Shown: positions 11,936 to 23,838, numbered from the stretch's first letter. The stretch is DNA of 64,000 bases from Oxytropis ochrocephala (GCA_020916435.1 CM037088.1:54843217-54907216); one strand, 5' to 3'. The notes: a model not told the origin generated them from the sequence alone. Program-made: numbers and translations.

Positions 11936-12456
11936 GTTGGCACTAGCTGAGGAGGAAACAACCAGGCGCCGTATTGGGGAGATTGAGACTTCTTTGTCGT
12001 AGCTCCAACAATAGCTACGAGCCTTGCGCCCTCAGCAGAAGGATGCGGCAAGCAGGCTTGCGAAGGCTGCAGAGTAGCAGAGGAGCTTGTATAACCAGAG
12101 CAAACCCTTGGACCAACGAATCAAGGAATTAGAATCCCAAAAAGGGGTCTTCGTTTATGATTGGGAGCGTGGTCAAAGTGATGTCCAGTCTGCGATCTCC
12201 TCATGGGATCTGGCTTCATGCTCGTTTGGGCGATTTCTCGGTTATTTGTCCTCTTTGGTGAGTCTTTCGTCACGCTAACCCCGATCCGACCACCATTCCT
12301 TCGCTGCGTGCACTGGGTCAAGAGGTGCCCGAATCTGCGGAGGGGAGGTTCCGTGAGCGAAGATTGAGGGTAATTTACTCCATTTCCATTTGTTTTTCGA
12401 CTAGGTCACTGTGTGTGTGGTGTACCACTTTGACAATCTTCTTTTAATTACAAATT

Positions 12457-13620
12457 TTATTTCCCTTTCATACTTTCCCATAGAGTAGGATAATATGCTT
12501 TGAGATACTTGTCGTTATTCTCCGTTTCGAACTCTTCTCCGTCTAATGTGATCAAACGGTACACCCCGCCGTTGTACACTTCAATTACGATGTAAGGCCC
12601 ATTCCAATTCGGGGACCACTTGCCAGACTGGGGATATTTCTTCCCAAGTGGTAGAATAGTCTTCCACACGAGATCGCCTTCAACAAAATTTTTCGGTTTG
12701 ACGTGTTTATTGTAGGCTCTGGCCGTTTTGGCTTTGTTCATCTCAATTCTGCAAAGGGCAGCCAACCTGTCGTCTTCCACCGAGTCCAATTCCATTAACA
12801 TGGCCTGTTGGTACTCATCCATAATGAGAGAGTGCTTCCGAGGCACCCTTAATGATGCTACGTTGACTCTAGTGGCAGCATAACATCCTGTACGTATACC
12901 AAATGATATGGAGTCGCCCCCATGGTCGTGGACTTAGAATTTCTCATAGCCCAAAGAACCTCATTGAGGGTCACGTGTCACCATCAAGGCTTATCCTCTA
13001 TGTTTTTCTTGATGAGTTCAATGATAATTTTGTTGGTAGCCTCGGCCTGTCCATTGGCTTGAGCATAATATGGAGACGAGTGTCTCATCTTGATGCCATA
13101 TTCTTGGGCGAAGGCCACCACTTGTTCCCCGGTGAATATTGTGCCTTGATCAACCATGATGGTTTTAGGGATACCAAATCTATATATGATTTGGTTCTCA
13201 ATGAATCTAATCACCGCAACCTGATTGACATTACCCAAAGGCACGACTTCCACCCATTTAGTAAAGTAATCAGTGGCTACAATAATAAAATTATGGACTT
13301 TTGAGCTTGGAGGTTATATCTTACCGATTAGATCCATGGCTCATCCTCTAAATGGCAAAGGTTTAACGATGGGATGATGCTCGTCCGCAGGCACACTCTC
13401 TAAATTAGTCTGTGCAACTGGAAAGCTTCACACCCCTTCGCAAACTGGAAGCAATTGGCTGTGATTGTCGGCCAATAGTATCCATGCATATAGATGAGCC
13501 GCTTCATGATGGGGCCAAACCTGTGTGCACTACAAATCCCTGCACGGATTTGTGCCATCACCATATAAGCCTCTTTCCTCTTGAGGCATCGCAGTAAAGG
13601 TCTTCCCCTATCAATATATA
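12457..13620 (-). pseudogene. Tat element 1 integrase (broken)
   Basis: Integrase of a Ty3/gypsy Tat-lineage element, which would insert the cDNA into the genome. From the amino end: a zinc-binding region (about 13400-13590) with YMHGYYWPTI, the catalytic core (12984-13300) with all three acidic residues visible (D in VATDYFTKW, D in MVDQGTIFTG, E in QAEATNK), and a carboxyl part (12457-12846) with GKWSPNWNGPYIV and the end KAYYPTLW. The zinc motif is damaged: the first His of the usual HHCC set is Arg (QIRAGIC) and the last Cys is Phe (GCEAFQ). In-frame stops occur near 13310 and 13336 and a frame change lies near 12850-12980, so it is non-functional. Confidence 0.85.
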
Positions 13621-13767
13621 CTTGAGTGCCCTCTATTTGACCTTGAAGTCAATGTTGTTAGTTGGGTTATAGAGGTACTCCATCAACACCCCAATCCAGG
13701 TACCGGCGGGATCCTCCTCGGCTGGGACCAAGGCATCTTGTTGCAATACCTCGACCAACATCCCATT

Positions 13768-14305
13768 TTATCCCGAGGCTTGTTGGGCCAAGTCATTCGC
13801 TTGTTGGTTCTCATTCCTGGGGACATACATGATGACAACATCAAGAAACAACTTTAACAAGTCATGTGCTGATGCCCGTAGTTGTCTGAGCTTCATGTTG
13901 TAGCATTTGCATTCCTCAGTGACTTGTTTAATCACTAGCTGTGAATCACCTTTTACCTCTACGTATTGGGCTTTCATGGCGGCCAAGATATCTAGCCCCA
14001 TAATCAAGGCTTCGTATTCGGCCTGTTTGTTAGAGGCTTAGTCTCCTATCCGACACATGAACTTCCACGTTTGACCACAAGGGCTGGTGATTACTACACC
14101 GATGCTTGCCCCAGTTTGGGTACTCGAGCCGTCGATGGGGACCCAAGGCTTTAGCCCCAAATAGTTAGCAGTCTCGGCTGGAGCATTGTGTACCTCTTCA
14201 CAAGGATGTTGAGCCAGGAAATCGGCCAAAGCTTGTCCTTTGACAACTCTTAGTGTCATATAAGTCAAGGCAAACACATTTAGCTTAATGGCCCATCAAA
14301 ACCTG
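13768..14305 (-). pseudogene. Tat element 1 second RNase H domain (broken)
   Basis: Upstream part of the same pol polyprotein. It shows the plant Tat/Ogre additional RNase H: connection KGQALADFLAQHP, then WVPIDGSSTQTGASIGVV, the glutamate in AEYEALIMGL, the aspartate in VKGDSQLVIKQ and the final NQQANDLAQQASG. The catalytic acids are kept. A stop codon near 14038 splits the domain and another lies near 14296. Pol is cut at about 14305, where unrelated AT-rich DNA begins; reverse transcriptase, protease and gag of this copy are not in the window. Confidence 0.85.
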
Positions 14306-15080
14306 TACTATTTTGGTTCGGGTAACAAATTTAAAAAAATAAATTCAATCCAAACCATCAACCCGAAGATAGTGAACTAACACATTAATCACAGACTCTT
14401 AGTCTATTTCTAGGCATTAGTCACCAATTCACTGCATTAGATCTTTACTCATCACTCATGGCATTTAAGTATATTATTTCTTCCCAAAAGCCAAACCCTA
14501 AAACCCAACATAGATGGAACGTTCATCCAATGATAGGCGTGATACACCCAAAAAATTAGTGGCTGCCAATCTAGTTTCATGACATCCAATGATAATGATT
14601 ACTTAATACGAATGAAGTTTCTATATGCTTAATTCTTCTATTTTCTTTCAAAAGTTTTGAATTGTATATTTTAAAAAAATGATATTAACAAATGACCCGT
14701 GAGCCCAATCAAAACCAACCCATCTAAAATCGGGTTGGTTTGGTTCGGATTTTATAGGAAAAACTCAAAATCCAAACCAACCCAAACCAATTAAATATGA
14801 TTTGTTCGGATAACAAATTTAGTCTAAACTAGTAGGATACTCGTGCATACCCCGTGTTCTTTTTATGAATGAATTTAGACAATATTTAAATAGTCTGAAC
14901 ATTACCCCGTGAAAATAAAGACAAAATTAAAATAGATAAAAAAAGGAGTTTCAAATAAAAAATAGATAAATATTAAAATTTAAAAAAGTAAAAGTATCAT
15001 TTAAAAACAATCTATGCATTTATCCAGTGTTTTTTTTATATATCAATGCAGATGTCTTTTTATATATCGATTGCAACTAT
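14306..15080. other. AT-rich intergenic stretch with hAT-MITE-like words
   Basis: No gene. GGTTTGGTTCGG-type words near 14315 and 14740-14800 resemble the interior of the hAT MITE at 8213-8932, and TTCGGRTAACAAATTTA recurs at about 14320 and 14804. I could not define element ends. Confidence 0.35.
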
Positions 15081-15082
15081 CC

Positions 15083-15085
<3 letters not shown>

Positions 15086-15151
<66 letters not shown>
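15086..15151. repeat. (AT)n microsatellite
   Basis: An uninterrupted AT dinucleotide run of 66 bases, with a shorter TATA run at 15174-15190. Confidence 0.98.
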
Positions 15152-15152
<1 letters not shown>

Positions 15153-15189
15153 TTTGATTATTCCGTATTTTTATATATATATATATATC

Positions 15190-16200
15190 AAGTAAAGTTA
15201 TCCGTGTTTTTTATGTATTAGTGCAATTATCTCATAGTCTCAACTGATTATTTGAGTTTATTAGTAGATTATAGTAGATAATAAAAGATAGATATTATAT
15301 CATCAATAAGAAATATATTTATCCCGTGTTATTTTATATATCAGTGACAATTATTGTCATTTTTTAGGTATTAGTGACAAATATTTGTCACGTGTTTTTT
15401 AAATTATCGGTCTAGTTATCACGTGTTTAAATTATCACTGCAATCATTTCTTAGGTATTTGTGACAATTATTTGTCATTTTTAATTATCATGACAAATAT
15501 CAATCTTGTATTTTTTATATATCAGTGCAGTTATCCCGTAGTTTAAATTGTTATTTTAGTTGATTAGTAGATTATAATAGATAGTAAAAGTGAGATAGTA
15601 GATTATCAATAAGAAATATTTATCTCGAGTTTGTATATATCAATGACAATTGTCATTTTTTAGGTATTAGTGAAAAATATTTGTCACACGTGTTTTAAAA
15701 ATTAATTGCTTTTAATAGTCATTAAGTCTTATTGTTTTTTTAGATAGTGGGTTTATAGTAGTCTTCAAAAATTATAATTATCGATGGCAAATATGAAGCC
15801 TGTATTTTTTATATATCACTGCAGTTATCCCGTGTTTTTTATATATATATCAGTGCAATTATCTCGTAGTTTCATTTGATTATTTTAGTTGATTAGTAGA
15901 TAGTAAAAGTTAGAAAGTAGATTATTAATAAGAAATATTTATTTTAAATATTAATTAGTAGTTTAAATAGTCATTAAGTTTTCTTATTTTTTAGATTGTA
16001 GGTTTGTAGTAGTAGTCTTCAAAAAATTTAATAATCAATGACAAATATTAATCTCTTGTTTTTTTATATATAAGTGCAGTTATCCCATATTTTTTATATA
16101 TTATTGCAGCTATCTCGTAGTTTCAACTGATTATTTTAGTTGATTAGTAGATTCTAACAGATAGAAAAAGATAGATAGTAGATTACCAATAAGAGTAATG
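15190..16200. repeat. Diverged ~250-330-bp direct repeats, four copies
   Basis: The word GATTAGTAGAT followed by TAATAAGAAATATTTAT-like sequence recurs near 15255, 15560, 15890 and 16140, each with the same order of neighbouring words (TATCCCGTGTTTTTTATATA, CAGTGCAATTATCTCGTAG, GTGACAAATATTTGTCA). The pattern is a degenerate tandem repeat with no coding content. Confidence 0.7.
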
Positions 16201-16309
16201 ATGAGATTTTCAATAAGAGTGTAAACCGATTTTGGAGAGAAAAATTAAAATTTGAAGGTGATAATTTTTTTTAGTGTGAAGTGATAAGAGAAAGAAAATA
16301 ATTGTTCAT

Positions 16310-16490
16310 GAGAAAAGTAAAATGAAAAAAGAAAGAAAAAGAGTTTAGGAGAAAAGAGAGTGTAAGAAGAAAGAGAAAAAAAGGAAGAAAGAGAGTGTAA
16401 GAGAGAAGTGAAAAGGAAGAAAGAGAGTGTAAGAATAAAGTGAAAAAAGTAAGAAAGAGAGTGTAAGATGAAAGAGAGAAAGAGTGAGTA
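16310..16490. repeat. Purine-rich GAAAGAGAGTGTAAG repeats
   Basis: The plus strand is nearly all A and G, with GAAGAAAGAGAGTGTAAG recurring about four times at 25-35-bp spacing. It is followed at 16570-16620 by an ATCTAT simple repeat. Confidence 0.8.
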
Positions 16491-16624
16491 ATGACACTTT
16501 TACCCTTATATTATATATGTGTCATGTTAATAAGAGATCTAAATTGATAATTTTATACGAGGTTTGTTTGTAAAAATCTATAAATAAATCTATATCTATA
16601 TCTATATCTATATCTATATATAAT

Positions 16625-19032
16625 TGTCATACCCCAATTTTGTCCGCCTTCTTTTAGTTACTTGTCTTATTTGATTTTATGCGGTTGTGAATACTCAATT
16701 TTTAACGATGTTTTGATGTTTTTTCGAAAAATTACGAGAATATGCACCTTTTGCGTGTTTTGCGCGTTTTCGTCGTCAAATACGTTATTTTATTTGTTTG
16801 GGTCATTTTCGCGTTATTTTATAGTTAAACAAGAGATAAAAAAACACATAATTGGAAAATTACATAAATAATAGATTTAAGTGGTTCTTATTACAATGTT
16901 TTTTTTGTTGTTACAATAATCCAAAAAAAGGGGGACATATGAGGGGTGCTGTGTGCGTGGGAATAGAGCACCAGCAAGCATAGCAAGCATAACAGTAAAA
17001 ACAAGCAGAAAAGTCCAATTGGTGACAGCAGTAGACATAGGCCCCAAAGCTCTAAACAGAAAGTCTCTTCTTCCCTTGCAATTTTTTTCCTGCACATACA
17101 CACAAGAAGAAAATTAGACAGCTAGCTAATAGTCAAACAAGGCCAAATCTGTGAATGCCCTAGAGACTTTGAATAAGGGTTTTTGAAGCAAGAGTTTAGA
17201 GCACCAAAACGTGAAACAGAGAGAAGAAAAAGAAACAACCACCAAAACACATACATACACACACACAAAACACTCAGAGCAACACAATAATCACCATTTC
17301 CATTCCATTCCCACTATAACACACACAAAGAGATGCAGAGAAGAATGAAAATCTGAAAAGAGAATAGGAACGAACCTGCCACTGAAACCCACAGAACCGC
17401 CGTGAGCCACTCGCCGGAGGACCTCCGGTCGTCTTCTCCAACGAAAACACCACCACGCCACCGTCAGCTCCGCCTCTCACCTTCGCAAACCGACACATCC
17501 TTTGCTCTATCTCGCGTTCAACTTCTCCCTCTCAGACGACCCCCTACCGTCGTTTCTCTCTCTCCGTCGCGCGCCGCCGTAACCACCACCACTTCCAGCC
17601 GAAACTACCACCGTCGTCACCGGCCACGCTAGCACCGCCAACATCGTCGCTCTCTCTTCCGTTCAGCTTCTCTGGTTCGTCCTCCCTCTCTCCCTCTCTC
17701 GCTGTCGATCTCTCTCTCTCTCTCTCTATCTCTTCCGATCTGATTCTCTCTCTATCTGAGAATAGAATGGAACGGCGCATGGGGAGGGGTTAAACTTAGG
17801 GTTTTCTCATTTTGGGGTATATGGTTCGCATCTGTTTATGGGCCTTGTGTGTTTTTTTTTTAAATTTTCTTTTACATCAGATTACTAACGACACCCCCTC
17901 CGTTAATAATACAACCCCCCGTAATTAGTTACACTCCTTTTTACTATCTCACACCCCTTTTCCCAAAAATCTTTCAAACTCTTTTCTAATTAATGCAAGT
18001 TATTAGTGACTATCACCCAAAGCCTTAGCTTGTTTGATTGTCATGAATGCTATCAAGAGTTATTAGTAACGATCACTCAAAGCCTCAGCTTGCTTGGTCA
18101 TAATGAAAGCTCTTCCCCTTTCCAAAACCCTTTCAAAAACATTTTCAAATTAGAACTACGTCGCTTTGATTCCCATTTGGGATAGGTAGGAGCGAGCCAC
18201 GTTCTCGTCAAGCGCAACAAATAAAATCCTTTTCGCAACCATAAACATTAGTATTTTTCATGACAAAAAATCATTTTATACCCATTGTTGCTAGTGGCTA
18301 ATCAGAACATTTGTTCGTCTAGCCATTGGTGGCAATGTCTTTTTCCAAAGAACAATAAGCGATGATCACCCATAACTTTGGTTAGTTTGATCATTCGTGC
18401 CAATTAATCTCTTTCGAAAACCATTTTCAAAAGATCAAATAAAAAACGAGTTACTACTATTAGTCAATCAGAACCTTCGTTCGTCTGACCAGTGGTGGTG
18501 ACTCTCATTTTCAAGAGTACTTAGCGGTGATTACCCATAACCTCTGTTAGTTTAATCATTCGCAGAATGCTCGTCATATTTTGAAAACTCACTAAAACGA
18601 TAAAAAACAAAAACCTTTTTCATAACGACCAAGAACTACGTAGCTTTGAATTCTCCATCGAACCAAGAGATACGTAGGAGCGAGAGGCCAACTCTCGTCA
18701 AACGCCAAAAATAAAAATTTTCATTAAGTTTTCCCATTCGTCTTCAAACAAGGAATAAATAGGCAAATCTAGGTATTTTTCAAATCAAACGTTAAAACCA
18801 CACATTTAGTTAGAGGTTCCCTTTCGGTAGAATGACGTGTGCGGTGCTAGTACCTTCCTCACACGTAATCGACCCCCGAACCTATATCTCTAGTTTTCAA
18901 AAGACCATCCGCCTTGTTCAAAAGACTTTTTTTTTCAATGTTTTGGTCTTAAAATTAAAATATTGGTGGCGGCTTCAAAAAATTTTCACGTTGTACACTG
19001 AGAAACCCAACCGGATTTTTTGGGGTGCAACA
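16625..19032 (+). mobile_element. Ogre-like solo LTR with 5-bp TSD
   Basis: A 2408-bp LTR from TGTCATACCCCAATTTTGTCC to GGGGTGCAACA, flanked by ATAAT on both sides (16620-16624, 19033-19037). It shares the 5' end and the block GAACTACGTNGCTTTGA…GTAGGAGCGAG (here twice, 18152 and 18633) and the GGTGGCGGCTTC motif near its 3' end with the LTRs at 26258-29048 and 51551-60630. It belongs to a distinct subfamily because its 3' end differs from GGTCGCTACA. A CT-rich run lies at 17670-17760. Open frames inside it are not genes. Confidence 0.85.
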
Positions 19033-19189
19033 ATAATATATTCACGAATACACTCTTTGAATGACTCACCCTAACACTCACTTCCTATTGGTCCACCTAA
19101 TCAAATTTATCCTAATTACATGACCTGAAAATTCAAAAATAAAAAAACTCAAAACAAAACATTAAAACCGAAATTTCAAAGAATCAGCG

Positions 19190-19447
19190 CATACAATTCA
19201 AAGGCAGTTTTTTTTTTTAGATAAGCAAGAGATATATTGAAACCAAGCACAGGTCGTGCCCAACAGATACAATGGTAAGGGGAGGGCCTCCTCAAAACCT
19301 CCCAGGGCCAAAACCCCCTTGGGAAAAAGACCCTGGTAGGAAAAAGAGTACCTCACACACAGAATATGTGCAACAATGGGAATAAAATGTCCTAGCCCAT
19401 TGCTTCTCCCCTTACTAAGGCGGTTAATACATACAATTCAAAGGCAG
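19190..19447 (-). mobile_element. 5'-truncated LINE fragment with 18-bp target duplication
   Basis: The 18-base sequence CATACAATTCAAAGGCAG occurs at 19190-19207 and 19430-19447. Between them, the minus strand ends in a poly-A tail (poly-T at 19208-19217) after a ~210-bp body. A long variable duplication plus a poly-A tail and no internal polymerase III promoter indicate target-primed insertion of a LINE 3' end. Confidence 0.85.
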
Positions 19448-21066
19448 AAGCAATAAATGCATTTGATTGCAAGCCAAACAATTGGCGCATTATTATAATT
19501 GGCAAAAGCATTTTTCCAATTTTGAAATTTGAAATAAATAAATATGATTTAATTTATATACACAATATATGTATGTATGTTGTACACTATCTACCAATCA
19601 CATAGTGACACATCATTAAAGAGAAATTGGTCAATTGGTAACTACCAATGAGTCAATTAGTAATCACCTCACTTCATGAATTGTGATTGGTAGTGGTTGT
19701 AAAAGCCCATACACCTATTGTGTATGCAAATTAAACTTAAATAAATATTACAATTAATATTACAATTCTATTCTTCTTTATGCATTCACCTTCAGTTTTC
19801 AAAATTTTAAAAAAATTTGATATTTGAAAATATCACCTGCATAAATTAAAGCCTGTCAATTCATATAATCAATTCATTAAGAAAATAATTATTAATAATC
19901 AGAACAACTTTGGTCAAACAAAAATAATCAGAGACAACTATTGCCACAAACCGTATCCTATGTTGGGAATAATAATAGGAATAATGGGAATAAGAGTCCA
20001 AACACCAAAACTGTCAAATTTATTCAAACTCTTTTATGTGTGTGTGACCCACTGAGTTGAGATTGGTTCCAAGACTAAGTGAAAACTTCCTCCTAGCCTT
20101 TGAAAAGATTAGTTTACTTTTGGTCACACCAAAATATTTTTCAAAAGAAAGATTAGACTAACAAAATCCTCAAGCATTGGGGAGTTTTAAGTACAACAAA
20201 GGGTTTGGTTGAATTTTTTCAAGGCTATTGAGCCAATGCAATATTTTCTATTTTTGCGGTTCTTTTGATGCAGATGCATCACTTCTTTGAAGTGCTTTTG
20301 CATTGATATTTTCTGCATTTTTCTTTTCTTTTTCTTCAGTGCAGTTGCATTGTGCTCCTGCACTGTTGTTGCTTCACTATCTTTTTGTAGCTCATATTGC
20401 CCTCCTCATTGGCCCCTGATGTATTTTTCTTTTCTTTTTGCACTTTGGCACAGATACAACTTGATTTATTCATGTCAATATGGCTTTATACATTGATCTT
20501 TTTGTGATACAACACTTTGTAACCTTTTTGCATTGACTACTTTAAACTTTTCAAATTCAGCCTTAATTTTCATAAAGCACCCCCAAACTTAATTCTTTAA
20601 GCTATTTCAACATTTTAATAAAACTTTGTTTTGACCTAGGCTCACCAAAAATTTCCCTTGCATCAGATTGATATTAAAATAGTAATGTTCTTTTCACAAA
20701 CTCAGTTTTGAGGTGTTAAAGTATAAATAATTTTGGTTATTTTCTAAGAAATAATGATTCTTTTTCTCTTTTTCATCATTAAAAATCCATTCATAGGATT
20801 GCACTATATTTTCTAAAAATTTTCAAACTGATCATCTTTCTTACACTACTAAAATACTTTTAACAATGATAGTATTTTTCATACTTTCCACTATTTCCAA
20901 AAGAGATGTCCCTTTAGAAAATAGTTTCATGTACTTAGATAATACTTTGTTAAGTATATCTAATACTTAAAAATATTAAATCATTTCTAATATTAAAAAA
21001 ATTTAATAAAACACACATATATTTAATATATCACACAAACTTAACATGCATACTTAATAGATAAGT
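19448..21066. other. AT-rich stretch without genes
   Basis: No supported gene. GCAGATGCATC and GCAGTTGCATTG words at 20270-20400 also occur at 23640-23720 beside the Athila-like gene, so part of this stretch is probably 3' non-coding sequence of that element. I could not recognise its 3' LTR. Confidence 0.4.
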
Positions 21067-21080
21067 CCCCCCCCCCCCCC
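21067..21080 (-). other. G14 tract, possible polypurine tract of the Athila-like element
   Basis: Fourteen Cs on the plus strand, read as GTTGGGG… on the minus strand about 170 bp after the stop of the env-like gene. Purine runs here prime plus-strand synthesis in LTR retrotransposons; the assignment is positional. Confidence 0.45.
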
Positions 21081-21249
21081 AACTTAAGGGGTAGCAGTGT
21101 CCTCACTGCTAGTTGGAGTTCACAAAACAGCAACTGAAGTTGTTCAAAATAAGGGGGAAAGGGACTTTTAAAACAACCAGGGAAAGAGTTAGTAGCAACT
21201 TAAACTTCAAAATATTATAGGTAAACACATTAAAGCATGTAATAGATAC

Positions 21250-23321
21250 TCATTTCTTTGCTCCACTCCTGAGCCTAGAGTTATGCCTGGAAGGAGGGGT
21301 GTGTTTGACCTTCTGCTTCCTCTCCTTAGGTTGCTTAGTTGGGGTGGAGTGTCCTCCACAGATGCAGAAGCATCCTCTTTCTTTGTTGATGATGTAGAAC
21401 CGATGCGGGTGCATCACCGCTGCCGCATCGAGTTTCTTCCTCTTTGGTGTTAATTTTGGTGTTCTTTCTACTGGTTTCTTGACGAATTTCTGTGTATTGT
21501 ATAGTGCCTCCCTTTTCTGTTGAGCCATTTGCTCCAGAACAAGTTGAATTGTTGCTTCATCATGCATTGGCTTGATGGTTGCTTCCTTCTGTGATGCAGC
21601 AACATCTGATGGAAGTGCATCACTTTGCATCTCTACTGGTTCCTTGACAACTTCTTGCTCCTTTGGTGTGTTTGTTTCTTCTTCTTGATTGGTTCATCTT
21701 GATGACTCGCACATTTTCTTTCTCAATAGAAGAAACAACATTAGTAATAATGTCACTTGGGCTTGTAAGGATGGTTTGTTTTGTTTGTGGTTCAGGGATA
21801 ATTGGGCAAGGCATTGGAATGTGTTGTTCTGAGTGTGGTGGTTGCTCAATTTTAGTTGTTGGAGAGGGTGGAGGAGGGGTTGTTTGTGGTGGTGACTGGA
21901 TTGGTGGATCATTAAGGAAGGGTAATGGTGATTTTGGGTGGGATGGTGACTCTTGGAGAGGTGAGTGAGTTGGTGATGATATAGGTGAAGTGTGAGTTGT
22001 TTCTTGTTGGACTGGTGGTGGTGTTTTGGCATACTTCTGCCTAGCCATTTCTTCCATGATAACACCCCTAGCATCATTCTCTTCTTCACTGTCAACTTCA
22101 ATATCACTATCTTCATCCTCTTCATCCTTCTCCATTTCTTGAACTTGCTTTTGCACTTCCTCAACCTCCTCAGTATCTGAATCATATAATTCTTCAATTT
22201 CAGGCTCAACCACTGTTTTCTTCTTACCCTTTGATTGTTTCCTAGTCACTTTCTTCTTTATCACAAGTTCTTCTTCTGGTTCCTCTTCCTTTTCCTCATC
22301 AGCATCATCTTTCTCCTCTTCTCCTTGACCTTCAGTTTTAATTACCCAACTTGGGAACACAGGTGCTTCCACATGGCCTAGTACATCAAACATTTTCTGG
22401 AAGACAAGTTACAGCCAGTCACGTTGTTCTTTTTGAAAATTCCATACTGCAACTTGCTTCTGCATGAAATGCTCTTGCACTACAGGCATTGGGCTTCTAA
22501 CTTTCCTCAATCTTTCTCTCATTTCAGCATTCAAATTACTAGGGGGGGAATTTTCTTTGTTCATGGGCAGCAATTGGGACTCCTTATTTCATGCATAACT
22601 CAGTTATAAGACAAGGGAAAAACAAAAATCCCTTTGATTTTGTTGTGCATGAATGAATTTCCCTAGCAATCAATCTTCCTACATCAACATTACCCTCAGA
22701 GAGAATTGTATCTAAGAGGATCAATCTCTCTTTGGTCATTGCATAAGTGTGTGATCGATGTTGGGAGGATTGAGGTTGTTATAAACAAGTGCCAATTACC
22801 TAATGCATCTATCAAATAAGTGCTTCTTAATTTAATTTCATTAGGTGTGAATTTCTCCCAAGGAGAATCTGGTTCTGCTATCCTACCCTTAATGGCTTCC
22901 ATTTCTTTCTTTGTTGCTTTTCCTACCCTCTTATCAAACTCATTTCCATGATATTTCAAAACATAGTGCTCATTCAATTTCTTAGGATGAAAATGCACAA
23001 GTTTACCTCTAACCATCGAAGTGTAAGATGGTTCCACTCATTCTTCTTGAGAATGCCTGATAGAATTCTCTCTCACGGGTCTACAATGTAGCCTCCTTGG
23101 AAGAACAAAATGATCCCAGTGCAAATTTGCCACTGCCGCCATTATGATGGACTTGCTTTCTTCAAGTCATATCCTCTTTCAGGGAGCAATTGCATTCTCA
23201 ACAAATGTGCTTTATCTTCACTCCTCAATGCAGATGCATTGGTTTTTCCTTTCTTTCCCTTTTGTGATGATGATGTTGCATGCTTGCTTGAAGACTTAGA
23301 TGTTGATTGCTTGTTCACCAT
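21250..23321 (-). pseudogene. Athila-like accessory (env-position) gene, frameshifted
   Basis: Four minus-strand open pieces line up as one decayed gene. The amino end (23142-23321) starts MVNKQSTSKSSSKHATSSS and is Ser/Lys rich. The centre (22696-23037) has VRGKLVHFHPKKLNEHY and LRSTYLIDALGNWHLFITTS, matching the plant-specific domain annotated as putative plant transposon protein in Athila-type elements. The carboxyl part (21620-22393) is very acidic (long E/D runs) and then Pro/Ser/Thr rich, and continues after a frameshift near 21695 into 21250-21630, which is Lys rich. I see no clear transmembrane segment, so calling it an envelope would be unsafe. It is disabled by stops near 23080-23110 and at least three frame changes. 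Confidence 0.7.
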
Positions 23322-23754
23322 CGTGCGTGTTGAATTGCAATTTATTGAGTGATTTTTAGAATGAAAGAGATGATGGAACGAGAGGTAACTGATTTGATTT
23401 AGGGTTATGGTTAAGATCAACTAGAAAGGGGTACTTGATGAGTGTGGTGAAGGGTTAAATGCGAGTGAGGAGTTGGTGGAGGTTGATTTGATGGAATAGT
23501 AGCCGTTAGGTGAGGCATGAGAGACATGCAAGGCTCCACGTGTCATCCTTCATGACTAAACACTTCATTAATCTTCTTAACCTCCTCCTATCCCTTCTGA
23601 TGATTGGCATTTACACTTAATCAAATTCTTCACAATTTTGAAACTTAGGTGCAGGGCACCTTTTCTGCAATGCAGATGCATTGTAATGCAGTTGCATTGG
23701 TTATCCTGCATTCCTACAAAACACTTAAAAGCATAAAATTGAACAAAATTAAAT

Positions 23755-23838
23755 AAAAATGATGGGTTGCTTCCCATTAAGCGCTTGTTTTAAGAGTCTT
23801 ATCAGTCTGACTACTTCTTTTGCTTAGAGATTTTTCAA
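23755..23838 (-). other. Athila-like post-pol spacer remnant
   Basis: The minus strand reads AAGCGCTTAATGGGAAGCAA followed by CCC, a stretch commonly found just after pol in Athila-type elements. It is upstream of the env-position gene on the same strand. The Athila remnant ends here against Tat element 2. Confidence 0.5.

Larger units (their letters stand above)
7954..12360 (+). pseudogene. Antisense, spliced accessory gene of Tat element 1 (broken)
   Basis: Plus-strand coding pieces at 7954-8212, 8933-9511 and 11936-12360 read through two later insertions. The junction at the second insertion rejoins cleanly (…AARQLV then LALAEEET…). A likely intron is 7997-8079 (GTATGT … TTGCAG, 83 bp), and a second begins at GTATGG 8969 and ends at a CAG at 9027 or 9043. 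The product is rich in A, E, Q, K and R and probably coiled-coil (for example EEETTRRRIGEIETSL, RIKELESQKG). Several in-frame stops (near 12000, 12014, 12075) disable it. The gene converges on the minus-strand pol that ends at 12457. An antisense ORF between pol and the 3' LTR is known in Grande-type Tat elements; I infer the same class. Biochemical function is unknown. Confidence 0.6.

Noticed and set aside
14306..14830. A second hAT MITE
   Set aside because: Shares GGTTTGGTTCGG words but no inverted ends or 8-bp duplication could be found.
15027..15221. Open frame rich in Ile-Tyr repeats (also at 26463-26692, 50446-50662, 51786-52010, 52449-52706)
   Set aside because: Translation of AT microsatellites; not proteins.
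17402..17780. Arg/Ser/Pro-rich open frames on both strands
   Set aside because: Low-complexity CT-rich part of an Ogre-like solo LTR; no domain.
21663..22209. Open frames on both strands over the acidic gene (for example 21694-22209 minus, 21663-21968 plus)
   Set aside because: Shadow frames of the repetitive acidic and Pro-rich coding sequence at 21620-22393.
21250..23321. A retroviral envelope gene
   Set aside because: No signal peptide or clear transmembrane segment; the position is env-like but the protein type is the plant-specific acidic ORF.
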